A DNA stretch of 16,460 nucleotides from JALYUA01 sp038203955 (lineage in GTDB: Bacteria > Acidobacteriota > Thermoanaerobaculia > UBA5066 > Gp7-AA6), in assembly GCA_038203955.1 (NCBI GenBank), contig JBBRDK010000083.1, positions 1 through 16,460 of the forward strand, read 5' to 3'. Position 1 is the stretch's first letter, and the number at the start of each line of letters is the position of its first letter. Below the pieces are notes generated by a model. It had not been told where the DNA came from. It ran no database searches and worked only from the letters and a program-made list of their open reading frames with translations. Below are positions 7,090 through 14,878 of this stretch, piece by piece. The translations under genes were made by a program, and so were the position numbers.

Positions 7090-7163
7090 GAGACCTCCGT
7101 CAGTGAATCGATGGATTGGTGAGCGTTGAAAGAATTGTGATGCGTTGGACGAACGACCTTCCG

Positions 7164-7182
7164 GCTGAGAGCTGAAAGCTGG
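7164..7182. repeat. Short tandem heptamer, GCTGARA
   Basis: GCTGAGA (7164-7170), GCTGAAA (7171-7177) and a partial GCTGG (7178-7182) follow head to tail in the 103 bp between the DUF1801 gene end and the ester hydrolase start. Only about 2.7 units are present. Whether it is a dispersed repeat of the genome cannot be judged here. Confidence 0.4.
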
Positions 7183-7192
7183 CGGACGGCTT

Positions 7193-7807
7193 TTAACAGT
7201 TCTCGTATTTCCAGTTGCGCGACTTTCCCTCCGCGAGCCACTCGAGCGTCGTCGCGAGGCGCTTTTCCCGCGTGTCCTCGCGTTTGGCCTCCGTAATCCA
7301 TTCGACGTACTCCCGCCGGTGGCTCGGGGAGAGCTTCTCGAATGTCGCTGCGGCCGCCTTGTCCTTCTTCAACCCCGCCGCGAGATCCTCCGGCATCTCG
7401 ACTGATTTCGCCGGCCCGCGCGCGGGCCGCGGACGCGCCGGCACGTCGGACGCGTTCAACTCCGCGGCCTTCCGGATGTAACGCGTCAGCTTCCGGTCCG
7501 CGGGCAGGTCCGCGAGGCTGCGGATGCGTCCGAAGCTCCCCATCGCCGTGGCTTCCTTTTCCCCGTCATCGCCCAGGACTTCCTTCATCCCCTGATGCCA
7601 GAAACCGAACGTGCAGTGCTCCTTGAACGCCCCCATTCCGCACATGATCTTTCCGCCATAGGTGAACGCGGGCATGCTCCACTTGAGTGTTTCTTCCACC
7701 TCCGGACACGCCTCGTGGACGAGCTCCCGCAGGTGCCGCAGGATCGGTTTTGCAAAATCGGGCGCCCTGTCGATGTGATCGTCTACGCGGGGATCGGTGT
7801 TCTTCAT
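7193..7807 (-). CDS. DUF1801 / YdeI-OmpD-associated family protein
   Basis: A 204-residue cytosolic protein with two recognisable parts. Residues about 16-115 are a DUF1801-like fold: LRELVHEACPEVEETLKWSM followed by PAFTYGGKIMCGMGAFKEHC, FGFWHQG and GRIRSLADLPADRKLTRYIRK. Residues about 138-200 are the YdeI/OmdA-type helical tail: MPEDLAAGLKKDKAAAATFE, LSPSHRREYVEWITEAKR and TREKRLATTLEWLAEG. The combination is common in YdeI homologues, which have been linked to stress and cationic peptide resistance in some enterobacteria; the role here is not known. ATG 7807 was chosen because it gives the family N-terminus; the longer open frame upstream crosses the divergent membrane-protein gene. The ribosome-binding site is weak (AAGGCCAGGG). 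It is on the same strand as the ester hydrolase, 103 bp upstream. Confidence 0.87.
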   Translation of the reverse strand: MKNTDPRVDDHIDRAPDFAKPILRHLRELVHEACPEVEETLKWSMPAFTYGGKIMCGMGAFKEHCTFGFWHQGMKEVLGDDGEKEATAMGSFGRIRSLADLPADRKLTRYIRKAAELNASDVPARPRPARGPAKSVEMPEDLAAGLKKDKAAAATFEKLSPSHRREYVEWITEAKREDTREKRLATTLEWLAEGKSRNWKYENC

Positions 7808-7904
7808 ACCCTGGCCTTTCGAGCTTCCCGGGGAATTGTACGAGAGAGGGGAAGCGATGTCCCCCGGGAGATTAGATATCCTTGAGGCATCAAGCGAGGA
7901 CCTC

Positions 7905-8183
7905 ATGCATTTCTCTCTCATCGGTCTGCTGGTGCTCCTGCTCGTCGCCGCCGTCTGCGGAGCGATCGGGCGGGCGATCGCCGGCGGGACGACGGGCGGC
8001 TGCCTCGTCTCGATCGTGGTCGGATTCGTGGGCGCCCTGCTCGGCTCGTGGTTGGCGCACAAGATGCGGTTGCCGGAGCTTTTCATTCTCCAGATCGACC
8101 GTCATCCCTTTCCGGTTCTCTGGTCGATCATCGGCGCGGCGTTGTTCGTGGCTCTGGTGCATCTGATCTCGGGACGGGACTGA
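7905..8183 (+). CDS. GlsB/YeaQ/YmgE family membrane protein (transglycosylase-associated family)
   Basis: A 92-residue protein with three hydrophobic segments at about 4-22, 30-50 and 67-88. The family hallmark, GAIGRAIAGGTTGGCLVSIV at 19-38 followed by GFVGALLGSWLA, gives the glycine-rich helical pattern of the transglycosylase-associated/GlsB-YeaQ family (PF04226). These small inner-membrane proteins are associated with stress response; the molecular role is not established. It is slightly longer than the usual 80-85 residues because of a loop (MRLPELFILQIDRHPFP, about 54-70) before the last helix. ATG 7905 is preceded by GCGAGGA 4-5 nt upstream. It is divergent from the DUF1801 gene and 91 bp upstream of the HEAT lipoprotein gene. 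Confidence 0.87.
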   Translation: MHFSLIGLLVLLLVAAVCGAIGRAIAGGTTGGCLVSIVVGFVGALLGSWLAHKMRLPELFILQIDRHPFPVLWSIIGAALFVALVHLISGRD

Positions 8184-8274
8184 GAATCTGTTCATGCCGA
8201 TGCCGACGACGGAAAACGTGGTCCTGCCGAGCGGTCCGGCGCTATGCGTCCGCTCTGACTTCCGGAGGCGCTCC

Positions 8275-10125
8275 ATGCGGGCCATTTTCAGGTCTCTCGC
8301 GGCGGCTTTCTGCGTCGTGGTGGTTTGCCTTCTCGTGTCCTGCCAGAGCGGGGGAACGGCGAGCCCCGGGTCGGCGGCCGCCGAGAAAAAGGGCGCTCCG
8401 AAGGTGCGTTCCGACGCGGATCTCCGGGCGGCGGTTCGCAATCCGGACATGTCGGTGCGCCTCGCAGCGGTGGAGGAGCTCGGCCCCCGGGCCGCAACCT
8501 CCGACGAGGCGGTCGCGGCGCTCGTCGAGGCGCTCACGGATTCGGCCCCGCTGGTGCGCCGGTTTGCGGCGGGCGGCCTCGCCGGAGTGAAATCCCCGTC
8601 GGCGCCCCTGCTCCTCGCGCTCGGAAGACTTTTGAAAGATCCGGAGGTCGAGCCCCGCGAGAGCGCGGCGAGATCCCTGGCTGCCCTCACCCCCCGTGCG
8701 GATGCCGCCGCCGTCAAGGACCTCGGCGTGATGCTCGCCGCCGCGACGGCCGACAAGGAGTCCTCGGTCCGGGCGTTCGCCCTCGAGGCGCTGGGCGGTC
8801 TCGGGGTCGCGGCCGCTCGGGTGGTTCCGGCGATCAAGCCCGCGCTCGAGCGCGCGATCGCCGATCCGGCGCCCGAAGTTCGAGGCGCCGCCGCGGCGGT
8901 GGCCGGCCAGTTCGGGACCGGGGTTCCATGGGCCATGGGGCTCCTCATCAAGGCGCTCGCCGATCCCGTCCACGACGTGCGGAAACAGGCGGTCGTCGCT
9001 CTGGAAAAGATGGGCCCGGACGCGGCCCCGGCGACGCGCGCTCTCGCGCGGCAGCTTCGCGGCAAGGAAATGTACCTCCGCGTTTTTGCCGCGGACGCCC
9101 TGACGGCAATCGGTCCCCGCGCGCGCGCCGCGCTGCCGGAATTGAAGGCGCTGGCCGCGCGGGGCTTCAAGGACATCGCAGGCTCTCAGGAGGTCGAAGC
9201 GAAACAACTGCCGGAGGCCGTCGCGCGGGCGATCCGGAGCATCGAGGGGAAGGCGCCGAAAAAGGCGAAGGAGGCCGCCGAAAAGTCGGCCGCTTCGGCC
9301 GAAGCGGTCCCGTCGGGACTACCCTCCGCCTCCGGCGTGAAAGGCCACTTCGAGGAGATCAACACGGGCGCTTTCGAACTGGTAGATGGGATCGCCTATC
9401 AGGCAGGCGCACCTGCAGGCGCCACCGTCGTGTACGCGGTCAACAAGCCCATCGCCTCCGCGGTTCTCGCCGAATCGCCGTGCCCGATGACGCACGCGAG
9501 GGCGATCACCGCGCTTCGCGACGCCGGATACGTCGAGGCGACTCTCGACCCCGCCGGCGAGTCGAAGTACCTGGCCTACGGGCTGCCGTTTGGCGGAAGT
9601 GGGCGGGAAGACGAGGTGGGCGGCCACTACTGGTCCTCGTCCCTGCGACTCGCCGGCGGGCGCGCTTCCGGGAACATCGAGCACAAGAGCCACGGCGGCT
9701 TCGAGTTCGACCTTCCGCTGTCGAGCCCGAAGGTCACAGAGGTGAGTGAAGGCGAGCGGATGCACAACAAGCGGGGAGATGCCTCCGCGCCGCCCCTGAC
9801 CGAGGCGGCGGTCACAGGTTCGTACGCGGCGGTGCGCGAGGCGGCGCTGCGCAAAGACTTGAAGGCGATTCTGACCGCGCAGGGCTTCGACGCAAAACAG
9901 ATCGCCGCGATCGCGAAGCTCAACGGCATCGGCGCGGATGTCGCCCGGTATTCGAACCGGTTTTTAAAACCCGGCGCCCCGGCGGACTTCCAGAACGGCC
10001 CCGGCTATGGCGCGGTCGCGGGACGCGGCGTCAACTCCAACGGCGAGAAGTTTGCGAACTACTACTGGTTCACGCCGTGCCGGGGAAAGCTGGTCCTCGT
10101 CAGCATCACCGAGAATCCGCAATAA
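8275..10125 (+). CDS. HEAT-repeat lipoprotein with an unrecognised C-terminal domain
   Basis: A 616-residue lipoprotein. The start at ATG 8275 is supported by a strong GGAGG at 8264-8268 and by an immediate signal: MRAIFRSLAAAFCVVVVCLL then lipobox LVSC with +1 Cys23. An upstream in-frame ATG at 8194 would bury the signal. Residues 47-325 are HEAT/PBS-lyase-type repeats of about 38-40 residues (for example VRLAAVEELG at 61, VRRFAAGGLAG at 94, VRAFALEALGGLG at 165, VRGAAAAVAGQFG at 202, VRKQAVVALEKMG at 235 and LRVFAADALTAIG at 268), a protein-binding solenoid. An alanine/lysine linker (326-350) leads to a C-terminal domain (356-616) I do not recognise. It contains GGHYWSSSLRL (449-459), EHKSHGGFEFDLPL (469-482) and a final NYYWFTPCRGKLVLVSI (595-611). 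Probably anchored facing the periplasm. Confidence 0.86.
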   Translation: MRAIFRSLAAAFCVVVVCLLVSCQSGGTASPGSAAAEKKGAPKVRSDADLRAAVRNPDMSVRLAAVEELGPRAATSDEAVAALVEALTDSAPLVRRFAAGGLAGVKSPSAPLLLALGRLLKDPEVEPRESAARSLAALTPRADAAAVKDLGVMLAAATADKESSVRAFALEALGGLGVAAARVVPAIKPALERAIADPAPEVRGAAAAVAGQFGTGVPWAMGLLIKALADPVHDVRKQAVVALEKMGPDAAPATRALARQLRGKEMYLRVFAADALTAIGPRARAALPELKALAARGFKDIAGSQEVEAKQLPEAVARAIRSIEGKAPKKAKEAAEKSAASAEAVPSGLPSASGVKGHFEEINTGAFELVDGIAYQAGAPAGATVVYAVNKPIASAVLAESPCPMTHARAITALRDAGYVEATLDPAGESKYLAYGLPFGGSGREDEVGGHYWSSSLRLAGGRASGNIEHKSHGGFEFDLPLSSPKVTEVSEGERMHNKRGDASAPPLTEAAVTGSYAAVREAALRKDLKAILTAQGFDAKQIAAIAKLNGIGADVARYSNRFLKPGAPADFQNGPGYGAVAGRGVNSNGEKFANYYWFTPCRGKLVLVSITENPQ

Positions 10126-10338
10126 ATTCCGGCGCTGCGGGTGAAAAAAAGAGTGCGCTGCGAGCTTGCGCCGCCGTCCGGCCGGCCGCCGAAGTGCCAG
10201 ATCTGTCGGTCCAGGAAACAAAATCAACGCAAACGGGCTTCGTCTCTTTCGTTTCCCCCCTTTCCCTCTTCCCATTCCGCGTGCCGATTCCTCCGCTGAC
10301 TCTCACAACGCCCGGCGCGGAACCGCAGGGTGTCCTGC
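10126..10338. other. Intergenic region between two convergent genes
   Basis: This is the 213 bp between the ends of the HEAT lipoprotein gene and the secreted nuclease gene. It holds an A7 run at 10144-10150, a GC-rich stretch at 10168-10195 and a pure pyrimidine run of 22 nt at 10252-10273. A short GCGC/GCGC stem (10155-10158 with 10168-10171) followed on the minus strand by T7 could be a weak terminator for the nuclease gene, but the stem is only 4 bp. No gene is seen. Confidence 0.5.
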
Positions 10339-13300
10339 TCAATGCGGAACCGTCACCTGCACTTGCGCTGTGGAGGTGGCGCCTGCGGGATCGGCGCACT
10401 GGATGGCGATGGTGTAGATGCGGCCCCGTCCGGGCCCGGAGCGCTCCGCGCGAAGCTGGACGTGGTGGGGGTCGAGGACCTGCCAGTCGGTCGACGTATT
10501 GCCATCCCCCTTTCCGTTCGTCGGTTCGTTGCTGGTGATGGAAAGACCGCAGAGCACCGGGCTGCCGCAGTTGTCGGCGGCCGTGTAGCTCACGGTGATC
10601 GGGACCATTTTGTGGTTTGGCGGGGAGAGGACATTGCGGTCGACCGCGGCACCCGAGATCGCCGGCGCGGGATTGGAAACGTCAATCGTCGTCGTCGCCG
10701 TGTTGTTTCCCGGCACCGGGTCGAAGGGTCCGCCTGAAACCGTGGCGGTGTTGGTCAGCACGGCGCCATCGGTCAGATCGCACGCGAGCTGCGCGGTCAG
10801 CGTCACGACCGCGGATTGCCCCGCCGGAATGGAGGCGAACGTGACGGCGGGCGCGGTGGAGGTTCCGCCGCAGACGCCGCCGCCCGTAGCGGCGCAGGAG
10901 ACGAGACTGAGACCCGCGGGGATCTGATCCGTCACAGTCACGCCGGTCGCCGCGGTCGGACCGGCGTTGGTCACCGTGAGCGTCAGCGTGACCGTTGTTC
11001 CCGTGATCGCGGGCGAGGGTGCCGCGACGACCGCAACGGAAAGGTCCGCCTCCGGGAACGCGAAGTAGGCGACCGGCATGTCGTGGTCGGAGATCCGCTC
11101 CGGCCGGTTCGGGTCGTTGCGGTACGACTCCGGAAAATCCGCGTCGTTGCGCGCGAAGGCCAGGCGGGTTTCCAACGCCAGCAGGTTCTGCGTGATCAGA
11201 ATGTGGTCGAGGACCTGTCCGTTGCCGTCGAATGAAAACGAGTACTGCTGTGCCGGCGGCAACGTCTCGACCAGATCGACCAGGTCCGGATTGACGAGAT
11301 CGGAGGAAGCGAGCACGACCTGATTGGCCGGCGCCGGTTTACCTTCGATCGTGCCGAGCACGTCCACGTAACCATCGCTGAACTGGTACGCGTTGAAATC
11401 ACCAATCAAGACGATGTGCTCAGCGGGATTGGCTGTCTGCCGGGACTGCACGAGGTTGGCGAGGTATTCGGCCTGCGCCCGCCGCTTGGCGCGGACGCGG
11501 GCCCCGTCGACCGGATCGTCGACGCCCGAGAGCGATCGCAGGTGATTGACGATGACGGTGATCGGGAACGCGGGGCCCCCCGGCCGCGCCACTTCCGCGC
11601 GGAGCAGGAGCGGCGGACGGTCGTTCAAGAGCGCCGTCGATCCGTTCGGTTCCACGTAGGTGGCGTCCTTTCCGAACTGAGTGACTTCGAGGAACGTGAC
11701 GCGCGAGGTCTTGACCAGGAATCCCGAGTCGATCCCGCCGATGTCGTTGCCTTCCGCCAGATACGCCTGGTACGCGGGGTCCGGGCCGCCCGCGGCGACC
11801 GCATCGGCATTGATCTTCGCTGCGAGCGCCTGGAGAGTCGAAAGGTTTTCCATCTCCTCGACGCCGAGAATGTCGGGCGATCGCATGACCTCGCGAATCG
11901 CGAGCGACGCCTTGTTCAGCCGGCGAGCGAACGCCTCGGCCGTCAGCGCGACGTCGCTGACGCCCGGATCGTTGACGGTGTCGAAGAATCGCTCCAGGTT
12001 GAAGGAGCCGATCGTGAACTCCTTTGCGCCGGGGAGCGGGACGGGGATCGCCGCGTGGAGTCCGCTGACCGCGGGAGAAGTCGCCGGGTCGGGAAGGATC
12101 GTGTAGGTGCGGAAGGAGTAGTCGAGAGGTCCGGTCAGGTTCGTGACGACGGCGCCCGTCGTGACTTCGAGCGGAGAGGACCCGGGCTGAGCGTCGCTGT
12201 CGACGCGCAGCCGCTCGGGATTGGCGTCAAATCGGGGAACGCAGCACGGAGCGCCGGCGGGCAGAGGATCCGGGACTTCGATGCCGGGCTCGCGCAGCGG
12301 CCGCGGGAGGCCGGTGATCACGCCGTAGAAGACGCCGTTCGAGACGGAGGTGGCGGTGGCCTCCGACACCGTGCCGGACGTGGGCGCGACGACGGTCAGC
12401 GAATCGACGTGCACCCGCATCCCCTCGTATTTCTCGAGCTGATCGATCGCGCCCGCCGGCGAAGTGTCCGCGGCGGTCAGAGTCACCGGAGCCGGAAGTG
12501 TGTTTCCGGTCGAGGAGACCGTAACGGCCGGCGACACGATCTCGGTCGTGGGCGGGCTGTTCGGGTCGGAGGCCGGTATGAACTCCGAGACGACGCCTCG
12601 CACGAAGACCCCATCGCCCACGTGCACCCCGGGTGCGCTCGACGTGAAGACGAACACGCCTTCGGAAGTGCCCGGATCCCCGTCCTGCTGGCCGTCGGGG
12701 ACCTGGATGAAGAACCCGTTGCTCTTGAGCGCCGTCACGATCGAGAGGGTCGTCTTGACGGTCTGGCTGGCATACGGAGAAACCGGGCCCGACCCCTGGA
12801 TGTCGTGAATGGCCAGCGTGACAGTCGGCGGAGCGATCGTCAACGCGATCGATCCCGAGCCCGACCGCAGCTGCGCGTCGGTCACCGTGAAGGGAAGGGC
12901 CTTCGGGCCCGGGGCCGTTCCGCCGGCGATCGTGGTCTGGTACGTGAACACGCTGTCGCCCGCGGTGACATCGCCATGTGTGCCGTCGTCGAAGAAGGGC
13001 TGCGTCGAGAGCCCGCCGATCGATGACAGGTTGACGGCGACGGAGATCCCGGTGCTGGTCGGGTTTCCGCCCGGCGTCACGGCGACGGTGAGCCGAACGG
13101 AATCACCGGGCTCGGCGGAGGACGGCGACGCCGTGCCGGAGCCGCCGGGGTTGGTCGCCGCGCCGCACGGAGTCAGCGGCGACCCGGTGTTGCGCGGGGC
13201 CGGTGCGCCGGCGGAAAAATCCGTCGCGTTGTTGTCCGTGTCGACGCAGCCCCCGGATGCGCGCAGCGCGGCGGTCGTGTTGGTCAATGCGGGAGCCGCG

Positions 13301-13782
13301 CCCGCGCCCTCGAAGCAGGTCGCGCCGTCGTAGCCGACGAGGTCGACGACCGACGCCGAAGGGCACGCCCCGGACAGGGCGGCGGTGGCATTGACCAGCG
13401 CGATCTTTCCGCCGGTCGCCGACATCGCGATCGTGCCGGTGGCGTCCGGCGTGGGAAGGGGCGTCGTGCCTCCCGTCCCGGCGGACTCCTGGACGAGGTA
13501 ATGCTGACCGGGCGCTATCGAGCCGGTCAGGGGAGTCGCTGTCCAGGAGGTTCCGGTCGTGGACGCGTACTGGACGGACCAGCCGGCGAGGCTCACAGGG
13601 GACGCTCCGCGGTTGAAGAGCTCGATGAAGTCGTTCCGGAATGTGGCGCCCGAGTTCCCGCCTCCGCCGTAGACCTGGCTGATCACGACGTTGGGCGAGG
13701 CGGCCGACGCGGGCCGCGGATTCAGCGCCGCGAAGGCGGCTGCCAGGAAAAAAGCAAACAACCGCGAAGCTCGATTCGGCAT
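10339..13782 (-). CDS. Secreted multidomain endonuclease/exonuclease (ExeM-like) with lamin-tail and DUF11 domains
   Basis: A 1147-residue exported nuclease. Domains in order: signal peptide (1-27, PASA cleavage); lamin-tail domain (about 30-205; SQVYGGGGNSGATFRNDFIE then LFNRG, with cysteines at 140, 156, 179 and 206); an Ig-like domain (about 215-318); an OB-type ExeM segment (about 322-570; LAIHDIQGSGPVSPYASQ, FFIQVPDGQQDGDPGTSEGV, VHVGDGVFVRG); and an endonuclease/exonuclease/phosphatase domain (588-908). The catalytic set is complete: Asn595 (GSFNLERFF), Glu642/643 (VEEMEN), His747 (NHLRS), Asp795 and Asn797 (GDFNAY), Asp859/His860 (LDHIL) and Asp899/His900 (SDHDMP). A DUF11 repeat (912-1035) and a C-terminal strand-rich domain (1040-1147) follow. 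It probably degrades extracellular DNA for nutrients or biofilm turnover. ATG 13782 has GAGGA 5 nt upstream. It is divergent from the ABC exporter. Confidence 0.92.
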   Translation of the reverse strand: MPNRASRLFAFFLAAAFAALNPRPASAASPNVVISQVYGGGGNSGATFRNDFIELFNRGASPVSLAGWSVQYASTTGTSWTATPLTGSIAPGQHYLVQESAGTGGTTPLPTPDATGTIAMSATGGKIALVNATAALSGACPSASVVDLVGYDGATCFEGAGAAPALTNTTAALRASGGCVDTDNNATDFSAGAPAPRNTGSPLTPCGAATNPGGSGTASPSSAEPGDSVRLTVAVTPGGNPTSTGISVAVNLSSIGGLSTQPFFDDGTHGDVTAGDSVFTYQTTIAGGTAPGPKALPFTVTDAQLRSGSGSIALTIAPPTVTLAIHDIQGSGPVSPYASQTVKTTLSIVTALKSNGFFIQVPDGQQDGDPGTSEGVFVFTSSAPGVHVGDGVFVRGVVSEFIPASDPNSPPTTEIVSPAVTVSSTGNTLPAPVTLTAADTSPAGAIDQLEKYEGMRVHVDSLTVVAPTSGTVSEATATSVSNGVFYGVITGLPRPLREPGIEVPDPLPAGAPCCVPRFDANPERLRVDSDAQPGSSPLEVTTGAVVTNLTGPLDYSFRTYTILPDPATSPAVSGLHAAIPVPLPGAKEFTIGSFNLERFFDTVNDPGVSDVALTAEAFARRLNKASLAIREVMRSPDILGVEEMENLSTLQALAAKINADAVAAGGPDPAYQAYLAEGNDIGGIDSGFLVKTSRVTFLEVTQFGKDATYVEPNGSTALLNDRPPLLLRAEVARPGGPAFPITVIVNHLRSLSGVDDPVDGARVRAKRRAQAEYLANLVQSRQTANPAEHIVLIGDFNAYQFSDGYVDVLGTIEGKPAPANQVVLASSDLVNPDLVDLVETLPPAQQYSFSFDGNGQVLDHILITQNLLALETRLAFARNDADFPESYRNDPNRPERISDHDMPVAYFAFPEADLSVAVVAAPSPAITGTTVTLTLTVTNAGPTAATGVTVTDQIPAGLSLVSCAATGGGVCGGTSTAPAVTFASIPAGQSAVVTLTAQLACDLTDGAVLTNTATVSGGPFDPVPGNNTATTTIDVSNPAPAISGAAVDRNVLSPPNHKMVPITVSYTAADNCGSPVLCGLSITSNEPTNGKGDGNTSTDWQVLDPHHVQLRAERSGPGRGRIYTIAIQCADPAGATSTAQVQVTVPH

Positions 13783-13837
13783 TTTTTCCTCGCTTCAACA
13801 GAAGAAATGGGCGGCGATCCGGCGCGACTGCCGGAGT

Positions 13838-13890
13838 CCGGTTCGACCGGGTTCGTTCGAACGGCGGAAGTGTAGACCCGTCCGCGGGTC
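13838..13890. promoter_or_regulatory. Cluster of three dyads in the divergent nuclease/ABC region
   Basis: Three inverted repeats lie within 53 bp. They are CCGGT-TCG-ACCGG (13838-13850), a perfect 10-bp palindrome CGTTCGAACG (13854-13863) and GACCCG-TCCG-CGGGTC (13875-13890). They sit 56-108 bp upstream of the nuclease start and 71-123 bp upstream of the ABC ATPase start. They could be operators for a dimeric regulator or hairpins in the nuclease leader. No T-run follows, so terminators are unlikely. Confidence 0.35.
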
Positions 13891-13946
13891 CGGGGGTAAA
13901 GAGAATCTGCCGCGGGATTTGACCCGCTGCCGCATACCTTTTTCGG

Positions 13947-13952
13947 TAGGCT
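13947..13952 (+). promoter_or_regulatory. -10-like TAGGCT directly before the ABC ATPase start
   Basis: TAGGCT (TANNNT type) ends 8 nt before ATG 13961, and no Shine-Dalgarno sequence is present in the interval, as expected for a leaderless transcript. A TTGACC lies at 13919-13924, but the 22 bp spacing is too long for an ordinary -35. Confidence 0.3.
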
Positions 13953-13960
13953 CTGGCTCC

Positions 13961-14878
13961 ATGGCCCCCCAGATCGTCGTCCGCGAGCTGCGCAAGCAGT
14001 TCCCGAAGGTCGTCGCCGTCGCGGGTGTGGACCTCGAAGTCCGCACGGGAGAGGTCTTCGGACTTCTGGGCCCGAACGGCGCCGGCAAGACGACCACACT
14101 CGAGATGATCGAGGGCTTGACGACCCCCGACGCCGGCGAGATCACGATCGCGGGCCTCAACTGGCGCGAGAACTCCCGCGAGATCCGCGCGCGCATAGGA
14201 GTTCAGCTTCAGGCGACCAGCCTCTACAACAAGATCACCCCGCGCGAGGCCCTCGATCTCTTTGGCGGCTATTACCCGAAGCGGCGATCGACCGCGGAGC
14301 TTCTCGAGCTCGTGCAGCTGAAGGACAAGGCCGACTCGTACCACGTCACTCTTTCCGGCGGACAGGCGCAGCGCCTCGCCCTGGCGCTCGCTCTCGTCAA
14401 CGATCCCGAGGTCGTCTTCTTGGACGAGCCGACCGCCGGCCTCGATCCGCAGGGCCGACGTTCGCTCTGGGAAGTGGTCCGGCAGATGAAAGCGGAAGGC
14501 CGCACGACGATGCTGACGACCCACTACATGGACGAGGCCGAGGCGCTCTGCGACCGGCTCGCGATCCTCGACCACGGAAAGATCCTGCGCTCCGGAACGC
14601 CGGCCGAGTTGATCGCGAGCCTGGGGATCCCGAGCGTCGTCGAGCTCACGTTTGAAGGCGCCGCGCCGGACCCCTCCGCGTTCGCGGCGCGGCTCGACGC
14701 GGTGGTCGAAAAGCGGGGCGACATCTGGGAAATCCCGACTCCCGATCCCAGGTCTCTTCTTCCCCGGGTGTTCACGACGATCGAAAGCGAGCGCCTCGAA
14801 TACAACCAGGTGCACGTTCGCCGCGCCACGCTCGAGGACGTGTTCCTGCACCTGACGGGCCGGAGCCTCCGGGAATGA
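13961..14878 (+). CDS. ABC-2 type exporter ATP-binding protein
   Basis: A 305-residue ATPase of the CcmA/DrrA-like ABC-2 class that powers export through the adjacent permease; the substrate is unknown. All motifs are intact: Walker A GPNGAGKTT (37-45), Q-loop Gln82, signature LSGGQAQR (131-138), Walker B VVFLDEP (151-157) with catalytic Glu156, D-loop AGLD (159-162) and switch His188 (TTHYMDEAE). The C-terminal 80 residues (about 225-305) are the extra domain common to drug and polyketide exporters of this class. ATG 13961 gives a start of the usual length; the open frame upstream is in the dyad-rich intergenic region and is not ABC-like. It overlaps the permease gene by 4 bp (ATGA). Confidence 0.95.
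   Translation: MAPQIVVRELRKQFPKVVAVAGVDLEVRTGEVFGLLGPNGAGKTTTLEMIEGLTTPDAGEITIAGLNWRENSREIRARIGVQLQATSLYNKITPREALDLFGGYYPKRRSTAELLELVQLKDKADSYHVTLSGGQAQRLALALALVNDPEVVFLDEPTAGLDPQGRRSLWEVVRQMKAEGRTTMLTTHYMDEAEALCDRLAILDHGKILRSGTPAELIASLGIPSVVELTFEGAAPDPSAFAARLDAVVEKRGDIWEIPTPDPRSLLPRVFTTIESERLEYNQVHVRRATLEDVFLHLTGRSLRE

Noticed and set aside
8194..8274. Earlier ATG start for the HEAT lipoprotein at 8194
   Set aside because: It would put 27 residues before a clear lipoprotein signal, and the strong GGAGG lies just before ATG 8275.
10144..10171. Possible rho-independent terminator for the nuclease gene (GC stem followed by T7 on the minus strand)
   Set aside because: The perfect stem is only 4 bp, the loop is 9 nt, there are 4 nt between stem and T-run, and it is about 170 bp past the stop codon.
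11416..13026. Long plus-strand open frame opposite the nuclease gene
   Set aside because: It is rich in Arg/Gly/Asp without any domain and is the expected antisense shadow of a GC-rich gene; the minus frame has a full nuclease.
13841..13858. GTTC repeats resembling the alphaproteobacterial LexA box (GTTC-N7-GTTC)
   Set aside because: The spacing between the first two GTTC copies is 6, not 7, and the third copy directly follows the second. I have no evidence for this LexA type in the organism, so I list only the palindromes.
13919..13952. TTGACC and TAGGCT as a standard sigma70 promoter for the ABC genes
   Set aside because: The spacing is 22 bp, well above the usual 16-18, so I keep only the -10-like element.
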